In this document: positions 12,715 through 24,013 of the stretch, piece after piece
How positions within the stretch are numbered: position 1 is the stretch's first letter
How the letters are laid out: each line of letters starts with the position of its first letter
Source of the DNA: Vesta saturnalis
Taxonomy: Eukaryota > Arthropoda > Insecta > Coleoptera > Lampyridae
Assembly (NCBI GenBank): GCA_036346205.1
Contig: JARFJB010000921.1
Coordinates: 330,001 to 394,000 of the forward strand
Direction of reading: 5' to 3'
Length of the DNA: 64,000 bases
The notes under the pieces: model-generated
The model's database searches: none
Told to the model about the DNA's origin: nothing
The model's input: the letters and a program-made list of their open reading frames with translations, nothing else
Position numbers and translations under genes: made by a program

Positions 12715-13619
12715 CTTTTCGAAACGATTCTTAATTTTTGTATTGGTGCTCGCTGAGGGCAAGCTTCACTTGTCACCACCGAAAAAACCATTACAGCAAT
12801 TTACTGATAAAACGTGGTTTTACCTCTGTAGATCGAAGATGGGGTCTATGTGGTGGTTTAACACAAACTGGTTAAATTACAATTCTTTTAAGAAAACAGC
12901 ATTGGTTACATTATAGTAATCCTGAAAGAGAGATCCTAATTGCAACTAAGTTGGAAGAAGCCGAGCAAACTTACCACTTTTTGTGCAAGTAACATTTTTT
13001 TACATCCACATCAATAGCGATTAAATTACTTTAAAAGCAAAAAATATTTTCTTTGAAAAATTCTTATATAAAAATGGAGTTACACGCCCAACAAAACAGC
13101 AACAATAGAAATTTTCTAAAATGTATTCACGTCACACAAAATTGTCGTTCTCAAAAGGTGTTCAACAAAGTTTCCTCATCAAATTTGGTTATGATAAAGA
13201 TGTTATACATCTGTATTTCAATAAAGAATTTTAGAAATATGGAAATTATTTAATGGTACCACCATCTAGTCGTGATTCAGCAAAGTAACAGATATCTATA
13301 AAATGTATGGATTTGAAACTAACCAGAACCCACGTACATCCCATAGATGGCACTAATAGGTTTATTTAGACCTTTTATAAAGTAGAAAAGTAAGTACGAT
13401 AAAATATATAATTTAATCAATCATGATTTGTAACGTAAATGGTAAAGACAGTAAATACAGAAAATTTAGATCATTATGGTAGAGAAATAAGTAACGAATA
13501 AACACTAAATAACAATCCTAAATGTTCAATTAACATATACCTATTTTGTTTTGTCGATACGAAAAGATACGATATCGTTTTTTTTGCACATTACAACGTA
13601 ATAACAAACAATTCAAAGC
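12715..13619. other. Unassigned AT-rich spacer
   Basis: No supported feature. A 66-codon ORF at 13053-13253 has no recognisable domain. Confidence 0.45.
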
Positions 13620-14530
13620 ACAAATGAAAACATTCTGTTGTGGATTATTTAGAACTAATTAGTAAACTACAAAACATGAAATTACCACAACATAATATAC
13701 TTGTAAGTTTTGATGTTGCTAGTATGTTTCTAAAATACCTCCTCAAGAACGTATGCATTTATTCAATATTTCTTTATTTAATAATAATGTTGAATTAGTT
13801 ACAGTAACGCAGTCAATTCAATTATTTAATCTCTTTGTTAATCAAATATTATTTCACATTTAATAAGATTTATCTGCAAAAGGTGGTTTACCTATGGGCA
13901 GTCCAATTCGCGCATTTTAGCTAACATCTTTGTGGATAATTTAGATTAAATTCTTTAATTAAATGGTTTTGATAGGATTGCATTTTGATTTTGTTATGTT
14001 GATGATATTTTAGCCTGTTTTAATAGTTCGTCAGATTTCATTAATGAGTTTTTCGTTAATATCAACAATTTAGACCCTAACAAAATTTACACTAAAGAAA
14101 GAACAAAATAGAGCCATTAATTTTCTAGATTTAAACAAACAAGTTTATACAAGGAACAGAAGAACCGAAAGAAAATAGATACATATCAATATCATATTTT
14201 ACAAAAATATCAGAAAAAGTAGCTCACACATTACAAAAAGAAAATGAAGTGGAAAGTAGCTTAAAAATTAATACCAATATTCTTCAATGTTTATGTAATG
14301 CCACAGATTCAACTAACGGCATATTGATATTAGGTACAGAGAACCCTTTAGATGTTACAATACAAATATAAACTCAGACAAATACAATTATGCCAAACAT
14401 TTAATAGTAAATAATCACCATATGACTTCACAAAGTAACATTACATTTTTAAATTTTTGTAATAAAAAAGATAAATTAGATGTTTTGGAAGCATTTGAAG
14501 TTTATGAACATAAACACCCTTAATGAACGA
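13620..14530 (+). pseudogene. Penelope-like element family 2: decayed RT plus GIY-YIG C-terminus
   Basis: Translated pieces in shifting frames follow the PLE order: VSFDVASMF (RT), KGGLPMGSPI (RT), ANIFVDNL, the catalytic-box variant CYVDDILACF near 13995-14025, INNLDPNKIYTKE, then the linker ISYFTKISEKVAHTLQKEN near 14190-14250, and the C-terminal endonuclease side VNNHHMTSQSNITFLNF and KLDVLEAFEVYEHKHP ending at 14523. The YVDD box and the GIY-YIG tail identify a Penelope-type retroelement. Frameshifts and stops occur throughout. The same family recurs as fragments at 26930-27299 and 53385-53903. Confidence 0.75.
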
Positions 14531-16283
14531 ACAGGTTGATCTTATACACTCACCTTTAACATATGTTTTAAATATAGTATTATAATTTTGTTCTTTCACC
14601 TTAACGATTTGTTACCATCACTACTTGTTTGTTTTATCACTTACCTATGTATTTTCTCTTGATAAACGATACATGTGTAGAGAAATAAATAAATTATTAC
14701 ACAAGGAAATTGTGGAATTATATTTCAATTTGAACAGAGTGCTATTAAATATGGAATTTCACGGAGTAAGGTTAAAGAATATAAATCTAATTAACGTTTA
14801 AATTACAATGTTACGTATTACTATTACATACATCTCTAAAAATAATAACTTAATCTCGTACCCTGATCTTATCAACCACCTATGAAACAAAAATATTTAT
14901 AGTAATCAAGTTTGTATTACACGTAATATGTGTATGTTATAATTTACATCGTGACTTTTGTTTAGACTTTAATTTAAAAAAAAAGTTTCCAGAAAATTAT
15001 GAAATGTTGGAGATGCTGAGACCAAAAACTTAAAACATTTCATAGTAAATATAAACTGCCCTTAAAATATTAAAAATGTAAATCAATATCACTAACTAAA
15101 AATATATTTGGTCCTATGCCACAGATAAATGGCGGAATTTTTGAATCTGCAAAGGTACATCTCGAAATGTATACTTAATCGTGCAGATATACTTTCATTG
15201 TTTTTTAGTTATTTTAAATTTAATTTTAAATTTCTGTCGTTTACATTATTGTTCTTGCATAGAAATGTAAAGATGTTATTTTAAAACTTCTCCCAGTTGC
15301 CCTGTAGACCATCTCCGTTTGAAAAGGCTGTCGTGAAGTTTATGTCGATCTATAAATAAAAACACGTAGTAATGCAAGGTGGTTAAGTAATAAAGATAAC
15401 ATGGTAATCGAAAGCCCAATGGGCTTTAATAAAAAGGCCATTTATCTATTACTGCATCAGTATCCACATAATCCGGTATTGGTTGCATGCTTTCTAAGTG
15501 CTATCGAACTATTCAGCTGTTAAGCTATCGATCTTCAAGGTTCTAAGGCAGGCAAAGTTTTTTCTAATCTACATTTCTTTTCCAGCTCGGTTTTGGATTT
15601 TTTTGTCTGAAATTGCAGTACCGATTTCTTTTATTATTTCTTTAAATTAAAATGTTTATTGTGTACATGCGTCCTTGTTTATTAGAATAGTAATCGAAAA
15701 TTGTCTCTACCAGTTACTCGATTGAAAATCTTTCCAAAATTTCCCGTTCTAATCTATAACTTCCTAAATGTGTAGTCAACATCTTCATGAAATTATACAA
15801 TTATATTTGATAATATTGCGCATTGCTCCTTTTGAAATTTTGAAAACTAATTGTAATAGTCATTAAGCACACCTTTTGGTGTTTCCTTTAATATGGTCGA
15901 TAATTATATATCATTGTTTGCGTGGCTGTCAGACTACTCTTTGCAGTTTGGTTTTAAATGCGATTCGCGAATTTGGTGTGGACGTCTTGGAGGAACTATA
16001 CGATGAAGTCGTAGATCACGGTGAAGTTAGAGGTAGAGGTAGAGGTGGAATGGCAATTCGATGAACTGTCTGCAATTCTCTAAATTATGTTCGAACACAA
16101 TTTGTGTTCCGACGTCAATATATTTAAAGAGACGCTTAATGCGATGCGGTTTAATCACCTTCAACATATTGACAAAGACTTTTTGTTTTAAAACAAGTAA
16201 ACAAATTATGGGTTCTATTAAAAAATAAGGTCCAATAAACGTACGAAAAAATGCCCCAAAAGCAATTATTGTTTCCACTCCCC
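14531..16283. other. AT-rich spacer, partly PLE family 2 3' region
   Basis: 14701-14760 resembles, in inverse orientation, 26995-27050 (shared GTGCTATTAAATATGG block), so it is probably the 3' UTR of PLE family 2. The rest has no recognised feature. Confidence 0.4.
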
Positions 16284-16553
16284 TAACAACTTCGATGTAA
16301 ATTTTTTCTTTATGTATGTAGAACTGATGTAAATTCAACAGTTCTACATACATAAAGACAAAATTTACATCGATTGGGGCTTGAACCTTGATGGCGCAGT
16401 TGGTTAGCGCGGTACTTTAGCAAAGTACAGGTCGTACGGTCAAATCCTACTTGAGGTAAACTTTTTATTTATGTATTGAATAAAATTAACAATAATTTTT
16501 AATTACATATTTACCTTTGAACTTATGCGTTCATAACAAAAACTTATAATAAT
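16284..16553 (+). mobile_element. SINE-like repeat: hairpin + tRNA-like head + AT-rich tail, copy 1
   Basis: The order is a 34-base inverted repeat (arms 16293-16326 and 16339-16372, one mismatch, 12-base loop), a GATTGGGGCTTGA linker, a 73-nt cloverleaf-compatible tRNA-like sequence (16385-16457), then an AT-rich tail ending in ACTTATGCGTTCATAACA. A second copy starts 350 bases downstream and a third, inverted, is at 852-1066. The internal A-box and B-box-like strings suggest pol III transcription and a non-autonomous retroelement. No LINE-like 3' tail in this window clearly matches it, so the mobilising partner is unknown. Confidence 0.65.
16385..16457 (+). tRNA. tRNA-like sequence, anticodon-position AGC (SINE head, probable pseudo-tRNA)
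   Basis: A 73-nt sequence folds as a tRNA: acceptor arms ACCTTGA/TTGAGGT (two wobble pairs), D-stem GCGC/GCGC, anticodon stem GTACT/AGTAC with loop TTAGCAA (AGC at positions 34-36), five-base variable region, T-stem GTACG/CCTAC with one mismatch. AGC would read as alanine, but the acceptor lacks the G3:U70 pair expected of tRNA-Ala, and the sequence sits in a repeated element, so a functional tRNA is unlikely. Confidence 0.5.
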
Positions 16554-16639
16554 CTAATATTAGTCAAGTTGCTTTGGTATGTGTCAATCCTTGCAATATT
16601 GCAGGCTCACTTTCCAGTAAAATAAGTAATTTGATTGTA

Positions 16640-16880
16640 ATCTTATTATATTTAGAATTTACATCAGTTCTATATACATAAAGTCAAAATTTACACCGAT
16701 TGGGCGTTAAACCTTGAAGGCGCAGTTGGTTAGCGCGGTCCTTTAGCAAAGTATAGGTCGTAGGTTTAAATTCTACTCGAGGTAAACTTTTTATTTATGT
16801 ATTTAATAAAATTAATAATAATTTTTAATTACATATTTACCTTTGAACTTATGCGTTCATAACAAAACTTATAATAAACG
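16640..16880 (+). mobile_element. SINE-like repeat, copy 2 (hairpin 5' arm missing)
   Basis: Same order as copy 1, but the 5' hairpin arm is gone: only AATTTACATCAGTTCTATATACATAAAG and the linker precede the tRNA-like head. The tail matches copy 1 through the GAACTTATGCGTTCATAAC motif. The two copies lie in direct orientation about 326 bases apart, so local duplication is possible. Confidence 0.65.
16711..16783 (+). tRNA. tRNA-like sequence, anticodon-position AGC (second SINE head)
   Basis: A 73-nt cloverleaf-compatible sequence: acceptor ACCTTGA/TCGAGGT, D-stem GCGC/GCGC, anticodon loop TTAGCAA again, T-stem GTAGG/TCTAC. The anticodon stem has mismatches (GTCCT/AGTAT). Differences from copy 1 lie in different arms, as expected from independent decay of one ancestor. 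Confidence 0.45.
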
Positions 16881-18009
16881 TTATACCTATTTACTGAAAT
16901 TCGCAGTGCAGAAATGTTTTGTTTACAACAACATAGAGCAATAAAACCTTTAATTATAAGTAATATTATTAATAATAACATGCAACAAAGAACCCTTTAT
17001 CAAAATTGAGTGTAATGTTTTCCGTTCAGTTTTAATATTCAAAATCAAATTCAGAGAAAATGAAACACACACGTTTCTTTATTTACACAATTAAAAGTCG
17101 TACTTATCTGTTGCTTCGTTGAAATCCGATGACGTAACTGTAATGTGGTCAAGCCGATGACGTAATTGGGCCGATGATCCGGACTTGGCGCCTTGCTTCT
17201 TTTTTTCCCACGATATCTTGTTTACACCTTTTTTGTGGATTAAGTCAATTGTAGTTTTCCTTCCAACACATTTATGATTTTTGTAAATAATTGCTTGATA
17301 TATTTATAATAGTCAATTATTACTATAACTGTTCAAGTTTAACTACAAACAGCGAGCGTGACGAATTTCAAGAGAACCACCAACGGCCGTACTTTTAACT
17401 GTATTTCAGTTATTTTGCTTTACATATCGATCTATTACACTGGATCGATTTGTCTTATTTTACATTAAATTGTTCAATATTTAAACACAATCTTGGAATA
17501 CTTTCGATGCGCACAAAATCCGATTGTAAATTATTGGTTAATCTTTTTTATTATCACCAATTCAATAACATTGGCATTTAAGTGTTTACTTTAGCCTTTT
17601 TTTTTCTTAATAAGCAAGGTAATTTCACTTCTTCCCTACTATATATTGAATGTTATCTTACTTTATTACTAAATTTAGGGTAACTTGACTATTACCCTCT
17701 TTGGTTACTATCAACCAACTTAAACCGACTGTTCCTGCCTCTCCCCCTCTCTTTACAAATCATTTATGCTTCTGCAAACTGCCACGTTTATTTGAAAGCT
17801 TTATAATTAAATATGTAAACACCTATTGAAACTAAACTCAAACTTTTTATCTTAATATTAATTACACTTACCTACAAATAACCAACAACAATTTCTTTGT
17901 CTAGAAAAATAATAATACAGCTATTTAATGTCAAATAGCTTCGCGCGAAATTTGAAATTTTGTAAGGCTCAAAGATGAGTTTAAAATTTCTCTAGTGAAG
18001 AGGCCTACT
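16881..18009. other. AT-rich spacer with CRE/AP-1-like repeats
   Basis: Between 17125 and 17185 the string CCGATGACGTAA occurs twice and CCGATGATCC once. TGACGTAA is a CREB/ATF-type core. No coding frame is visible downstream, so a promoter role is only a possibility. Confidence 0.35.
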
Positions 18010-18715
18010 ACAGCATCGTCTACAATGCATACGAGTTTCTAAGAAAGAAACGTCTGCTCCTAACGTTATGTATATGTTAATAAATTCGGAACACTTAGTC
18101 CGCCTTTGTTTAGAATGTCTAAGAAGCCACGGTGCTCTAAGTGACTTATAAAATTACCAGTCACCTACAAAAACCAAAAGGACTCGTGGATGGACAGTAT
18201 CATTTTTGTCGAGTGGTATCACACGGTATTTATTCCAACGGTTAAAAAGAATCAGCTTAAAACTCGGAACTGCAAGAATGTTTTATTGTTTATCGATAAA
18301 ACCCTCAGTCATCCCTCAAACCTAGCCCTAGAAAGAGACAATGGAAAGTTTAAGGTTATTTTTTTAACATCCAATGGTACCTTTGCCTTCCAACCGATGG
18401 ACCAGTGGGTTATTGAAAGCTTCAAACGATATTATAGGAAAGCATTGCTGCGTATGGTTCTGTTCGTACATGAAGAAGACAAAACAATCCTTCAACTCTA
18501 CAAAGCAATAAACATGAAGGATGCCGTTTGTAGCAGAAGCTTGGGATTTTGAAAAGGAGACCACCCTAAAAAAGTTCGGATTAAGCTTTGTCCAACTGAG
18601 ACTGCTCCTACACCAGAAGAGCCTCCAAACTATTTGTAATGTGAAGAGGATGATCGTGAATATCAGGTTTTGACGGATGACGAAATCGTAGCTCAAATCT
18701 AAGAGAACAATGAAT
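18010..18715 (+). pseudogene. pogo/Tigger-like (DDE_1) transposase relic
   Basis: The 120-residue frame at 18190-18552 carries the pogo/Tigger core: NQKDSWMD just upstream, then FVEWYHTVFIPTVKK, then NVLLFIDKTLSHP (the usual DNAxSHP block with N changed to K), and QPMDQWVIESFKRYYRKALL, which holds the third catalytic Asp. Upstream SKKPRCSK (about 18118) is the usual GKSKKPR block. A stop separates it from the main frame, and a frameshift after 18530 breaks the C-terminal part (WDFEKETTLKKFG in another frame). No TIRs were found. These transposases cut and paste DNA in the nucleus; this copy is dead. Confidence 0.8.
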
Positions 18716-19739
18716 ATGATAATAGAATAGGATTACGATGTTGATTTGGTTGTCCAAGGGCAATCCCACGAAGAAGCGTTTCATTGCCTAGAGACTACAA
18801 CGCTGTGATTAGGACATCAAGAGAAATGTAATGCAATTCAATTACTGTCTTTATAACAATTGAGAGCACCAAAGAAACGAGTTTCTGGGCTAAAACAGAA
18901 AAGTATTTTGGACTTTTTCTATATCGTTTTATAGTATAATGAGTTTTTAAGTTTCATACTCTTAAAAATAAGTTTGAAAATTATCTACCCTCAACAATAT
19001 GTATTGAATATCATTTTGTCCTATCAATAACCAATCATCCGAAAAATTGTCACGTGTGATTAAAATCTACCGTAGTCTTTTTTTTCGAGCTTGGGGATAC
19101 TTAAAATATTAAATGTAGGAATTGCAGGAGGAAAAACTATGATTTGTCGTTCTAGATAATTATAAGGTATATCGAAGCAGATGTTACCTCATTTGATTGG
19201 GGGCGCCCAGGAGTAATACTTTTCTTCTGTCGGTGTTTTGAAACATTTCTCTGTAACATACATCGTAGTATGCAACTTTTTCTCGACTAGATCTATTGTG
19301 ATACTTAGACGCCACTTGACATCTCGTCCCCATTTGTCATTTCTCCCATCGGGGTGTTTTATAACATTGTAATTAAATTGTCAACACCAGTGATTGAAAT
19401 TCTTTTGCTTACTGCTAATTTTGTCTGTGTTTCTCGAAATTCATCATCTATTTTTTCCTACAAATGAAGCGCGTATTTTTAAAATCAAATAATAATTCAG
19501 ATCTTGATTTTCTTCATTGGTGATAATTTTGAGGTGGATATTTCATTGGGTGTTTTCCTCTGCTTTAATATTGCTTAGTTTTGTATAATTTCTACTGCAA
19601 TTACTATAGACAGCTATCAAATCTCTCCCCTGGATTTAGGGTCGAGCACACTATCTAAGGCTCGGGACTCGTTAAACTCTTAAGGAGAATATAATTTTGA
19701 ATGAGTATGATTTTTTTAACACTTGTGGTCCTGAACAGC
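18716..19739. other. Unassigned spacer
   Basis: No recognisable coding or repeat feature. A short GC-rich patch lies at 19200-19220. Confidence 0.45.
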
Positions 19740-20300
19740 CTAAGTTTGGCTTACCGTGCTAAACCACTTAAGAACACTTAGAAAGATGAATACGGGATAT
19801 TGAATTGCCAAGAGATGTATATGAACGGCTACCTTAAAAATTTTTATTATATCATAAGTGAGAGGAAAACAGTACCTAGGGAAATCGTTCCAGATCTTAG
19901 AAGCCGTATAGAAGAATGTGGACTGAGCCCGTTTGGTAAAAGTGAAGATTTGTACTGCATAGTGATGATGTAAACTAGCGAACCGAGTATTCCTAGCAAT
20001 GGTGGCCCGAGATGGTATGAAAGAATGTAATTCAGCAGCGCAAGAGCCATTATAGTACCGATAATACAAAAAACAACTGAAACAATTCTTCTATGCTCAA
20101 GGGGTTGTATGTCATAAGTTAAGGACGGGTCATTTATAGGCCTAATTGCTTTTTTTTGAATACCATCAATGATATTGAGAGCGTATTGGGAAGCACCAAC
20201 CCAGAGGTGAGAATTATACCCTAGCAGAGGTCGAATTTGGGCTTTATACAGAAGAGAGGGTTGTCGAAGGACAAGGTACCGATTGGATCTGTACAAAAAG
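19740..20300 (-). pseudogene. Non-LTR retrotransposon, C-terminal end of ORF2 (Jockey/RTE-like), frameshifted
   Basis: On minus, 20296-20070 encodes LLYKAQIRPLLGYNSHLWVG and SLTYDIQPLEHRRIVSV, the conserved region after the reverse-transcriptase core of many insect LINEs. After a frameshift near 20070 the protein continues in a second frame to 19740 (YYRYYNGSCAAELHSFIP, then FFYTASKIWNDFP). The catalytic RT box and endonuclease are absent, so this is a 5'-truncated, dead insertion. The exact clade cannot be fixed from the C-terminus alone. Confidence 0.8.
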
Positions 20301-20937
20301 CCTATTTCACGAACAGCTACATTATTAGCTGACAGAATATGGCCAACTCATGATAGATTTGAAGATACAGTCATTCCCGACCTAGAAATTGTCAGAAAAC
20401 TGAGGATCTAAGCCATTCATGCATACAGCAGGAAACAATCGATCATTTCTAGCGAACTATTATTATTTTATTTGACTGGATTATTACTACCCCATTCAAT
20501 GATACATGAAATGTTGTTGTTGATTGAAACTGCCATTTGAGGTTCACGGCCTTGATTTCAGATAGAACGTGAATTAATATTATGAGTAGACTGAGAAGAA
20601 CTACAATGAAAAGTGCTGTGCAAACTAGATAAACGTTATTTAAAATCCTTCTAATTGGTTATGTTAAATCACACAAAATATTTCATAAAACTCAAAAAAA
20701 AAAAAAACTATGGCAGTAAATGCTTCAATTGTAGGAAGTTACCACTGGTTTACTTTTAAAATGAATCAATAAATTTGAAATCAAAATTTAGCTCTCAATT
20801 AATTCTTTAGTTTGAATAATAAAAACACTACTTTTCGTAAATTATTGCTTTCACTGGTCGGCAGAACACTAACACTATAAAATTCAATTAATTGTTCATC
20901 TATTCTACCTGAATAATCAGAAAACACACAACAGGAT

Positions 20938-20943
<6 letters not shown>
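20301..20943. other. Unassigned spacer
   Basis: No supported coding feature. It may include 5' flank of the truncated LINE. Confidence 0.4.

Positions 20944-20998
<55 letters not shown>
20944..20998. repeat. (TA)n microsatellite left of the mariner
   Basis: An alternating TA run of about 55 bases immediately abuts the CAGGGTGTTTC terminus. It pairs with the run at 23923-24012; together they look like one TA tract split by transposon insertion. Confidence 0.97.
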
Positions 20999-21001
<3 letters not shown>

Positions 21002-21826
21002 GGTGTTTCATTAAGGCTGGCCACCGGCCATATTTCAGAAACTAGTGGACATAAAAAGTGGAGAAAAAAATTCATTATAAAAGTCGCCACGAGAAAATCC
21101 TGGAAATTATTTTTAAGTTCCGTAATTCATCGCAAGGGGGCGCAATTGAAAATTAAAAAATAAAATTATAAATTTCTCCGAAAATTCCCACATTAAGGCA
21201 TACCTTTGGTAACATCGTTAGAAAGCTCAGACAATTCTGCATCGTTTTGGTCTAAGACTCATTGGCGTACCGACCTTAATAAGAGTGGAGGAAGCTATTG
21301 AATGTGTAACCATTTAAATCGCTGTTATTTTTAAACGACTTATCCGATTGTAGTAAACCTAGGCTTGTTTAGAAGAAAATGGTAAGTACTTTTAACTGTC
21401 GCATCCATTGGTACGCGATAGCTCATAATAAAATTGTAAATAACGCAATTTGATATCTTTATTTGTTCCAGAGTTATGGCGAAAGAAGACTTTTTAACCG
21501 TTTAATTTAATAATTGATTGTTGCTATGGTTTCTTAAGGTGTATAGGTTGGATTAGTAATGAGGAATCTGCATTTATCATAGTCTGTGCCTCCCTTCACA
21601 CTCTATCTAGGCTTAGGACTAGTCCAAACTAAGCAAATTGCAAAATTTGGAGCGTGTTTAGAGGCCAACGGGCCATAACAACGATATCAAAGTAATGATT
21701 GATTTTTGTTTAAGAAACTTTTTAATAGAATGGTAAAAAATCATGAACAACTGTTAAAAAACTAGTGAAAATCTATAAATGTTCAAATTGACGGCCGTTT
21801 TGTAAAAAACAACTATTAATTCTTCT
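20999..21826. repeat. Left terminal inverted repeat of element 2
   Basis: Begins CAGGGTGTTTCATTAAGG and is matched in reverse complement by the right arm up to the block TTGACGGCCGTTTTGTAAAA and slightly beyond. Such long TIRs are far above the roughly 30 bases of classical mariner. Confidence 0.88.
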
Positions 21827-21983
21827 TCTGTACGTTTATAACATCCTATAAAACTTCTAAGGCATAATTCTAATGTGGTGTGTTTTAAAATAATAATCTA
21901 ATTTGTTGTGTTGTAAAAATTTTTTCCTTCATTAGTTTTGGGTTTTATTGTACCTTATCAGAAATTAGTGCTATCCTTCAAAA

Positions 21984-23030
21984 ATGTCGTATACCAATGC
22001 CGAGGCTTACGACATGCTTGCCGTGTATTATGAATGTTTTCAAAATGCAGCTATTGCGGAACGACAATACGCTATCAGATATCCTGATCGAAGGCACTAC
22101 ACTAGAAAAGTGTTTCGGCGAATGGCAACACGTTTAAGACAAACAGGAAATGTACGACGTATTCCACTTCCTGTCAGAAGACGTCGCATAAGAAATGAAG
22201 ACAATAGTATTAATGTTCTTGCGTACGTAGAATCGGAGCCTCACGTAAGCATCACGGAGATTTCCACAGAACTAGGTGTAAGTGTTGCTTCTGTGTTCAG
22301 AATTTTAAGGGATTTTAAGCTGCATCCTTATCATCTAGTTTTACACCAGGCTTTATCAGACACTGATTTTGACAGGCGGCTCGACTATTGCTATTGGCTG
22401 AGAGACATGTGTAGTAAAAATCTTCGATTCCTTTCCAAAGTTTTATGCACCGATGAGGCTACTTTTACTAGCTGCGGCAGAGTTAATTTGCACAATATGC
22501 ATTATTGGTCGCAAACAAGTCCTCACTGGATGCGAGAAGTGGATCACCAAAACAGATGGAGTGTAAATTTGTGGTGTGGTGTTTTAGGTGACAGAATTAT
22601 CGGACCATTTGTTTTTCATGGACACCTAAATGGTGAATCTTATTTAAACTTTTTACAAAATGACTTGCCCAATCTTTTAGAAGACATTCCCCTTGACGTG
22701 AGAGCATCCCTGTGGTATCAACATGATGGATGTCCTTCACACTATTCCCGAAGAGTCCGTGATTTCTTAAATGTTAGATACCCAAATCGCTGGATGGGAA
22801 GGGGTAGTTTGTTTCCGTGGCCACCTAGATCCCCGGATTTAACTGTATTAGATTTCTACTTGTGGGGAAGAATAAAAGATATCGTTTACGAAACGAGACC
22901 AACCACCCGAGAGGACATGATTCACCGAATTGAAATTTGCAATAAATTCGATTCCACGAGACGAAATCGAAACAAAAGAAGAATTAATAGTTGTATTTTA
23001 CAAAACGGCCGTCAATTTGAACATTTATAG
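21984..23030 (+). CDS. DD41D mariner-like transposase, 348 aa, open frame
   Basis: The predicted DDE transposase of element 2 would bind the TIRs and cut and paste the element in the nucleus at TA sites. The start is ATG at 21984, preceded by CAAAA. Residues 1-60 form a helix-turn-helix of the kind common in insect transposases (NAAIAERQYAIRYPDRRHY). A second helix-turn-helix follows (ITEISTELGVSVASVFRIL, about 90-110). Catalytic blocks are LCTDEATF (first Asp), YQHDGCPSH (second) and SPDLTVLDFYLWG (third). I count 41 residues between the second and third Asp, hence DD41D. All three Asp are present and there are no stops. The last ~18 codons lie inside the right TIR. Activity is inferred, not shown. 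Confidence 0.93.
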   Translation: MSYTNAEAYDMLAVYYECFQNAAIAERQYAIRYPDRRHYTRKVFRRMATRLRQTGNVRRIPLPVRRRRIRNEDNSINVLAYVESEPHVSITEISTELGVSVASVFRILRDFKLHPYHLVLHQALSDTDFDRRLDYCYWLRDMCSKNLRFLSKVLCTDEATFTSCGRVNLHNMHYWSQTSPHWMREVDHQNRWSVNLWCGVLGDRIIGPFVFHGHLNGESYLNFLQNDLPNLLEDIPLDVRASLWYQHDGCPSHYSRRVRDFLNVRYPNRWMGRGSLFPWPPRSPDLTVLDFYLWGRIKDIVYETRPTTREDMIHRIEICNKFDSTRRNRNKRRINSCILQNGRQFEHL

Positions 23031-23919
23031 CTTTTCACTTGTTTTTTAACAGTTGTTCATGATTTTTTACCATTCTATTAAAAAGTTTCTTAAACAAAAA
23101 TCAATCATTACTTTGATATCGTTGTTATGGCCCGTTGGCCTCTAAACTCGCTCCAAATTTTGCAATTTGCTTAGTTTGGACTAGTCCTAAGCCTAGATAG
23201 AGTGTGAAGGGAGGCACAGACTATGATAAATGCAGATTCCTCATTACTAATCCAACCTATACACCTTAAGAAACCATAGCAACAATCAATTATTAAATTA
23301 AACGGTTAAAAAGTCTTCTTTCGCCATAACTCTGGAACAAATAAAGATATCAAATTGCGTTATTTACGTTTTTTGTTACAAATTTAAGCTACTTTCCGCT
23401 TATGATGTCATAATTATACCGTATGATTTAATTTTTCTGAATAAAATCAAAAATACTGGTATTATTACAAATTGCGCCCTCTAACAATTTTATTATGAGC
23501 TATCGCGTACCAATGGATGCGACAGTTAAAAGTACTTACCATTTTCTTCTAAACAAGCCTAGGTTTACTACAATCGGATAAGTCGTTTAAAAATAACAGC
23601 GATTTAAATGATTACACATTCAATAGCTTCCTCCACTCTTATTAAGGTCGGTACGGCAATGAGCCTTAGACCAAAACGATGCAGAATTGTCTAAGCTTTC
23701 TAACGATGTTACCAAAGGTATGCCTTAATGTGGGAATTTTCGGAGAAATTTATAATTTTATTTTTTAATTTTCAATTGCGCCCCCTTGCGATGAATTACG
23801 GAACTTAAAAATAATTTCCAGGATTTTCTCGTGGCGACTTTTATAATGAATTTTTTTCTCCACTTTTTATGTCCACTAGTTTCTGAAATATGGCCGGTGG
23901 CCAACCTTAATGAAACACC

Positions 23920-23922
<3 letters not shown>
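22974..23922. repeat. Right terminal inverted repeat of element 2
   Basis: Reverse complement of 20999-21826, with a ~114-base insertion near 23369-23482 that the left arm lacks. Its inner edge overlaps the transposase C-terminal codons and stop. Confidence 0.88.

Positions 23923-24012
<90 letters not shown>
23923..24012. repeat. (TA)n microsatellite right of the mariner
   Basis: A pure TA run of about 90 bases starting at the element border. Apparent Tyr-Ile ORFs across it are artefacts. Confidence 0.97.

Positions 24013-24013
<1 letters not shown>

Larger units (their letters stand above)
20999..23922. mobile_element. Complete Tc1/mariner-like element, DD41D, long TIRs (element 2)
   Basis: The termini are CAGGGTGTTTCATTAAGG in inverted orientation at 20999 and 23922, with TA at both outer borders. 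The TIRs run about 20999-21826 and 22974-23922. Over the outer 320 or so bases I count about five differences, so the two arms are very similar. The right arm has a ~114-base insertion (about 23369-23482). A single open 348-codon transposase lies between the arms. Intact ends, target duplication and an open frame make this the most likely recently active element in the window. Confidence 0.93.

Noticed and set aside
16027..16353. Minus-strand 108-codon ORF
   Set aside because: It covers the SINE hairpin and flank; no family resemblance.
16385..16457. A functional tRNA-Ala gene
   Set aside because: The cloverleaf is good, but the sequence is part of a three-copy dispersed repeat, has a T-stem mismatch and lacks the G3:U70 identity pair.
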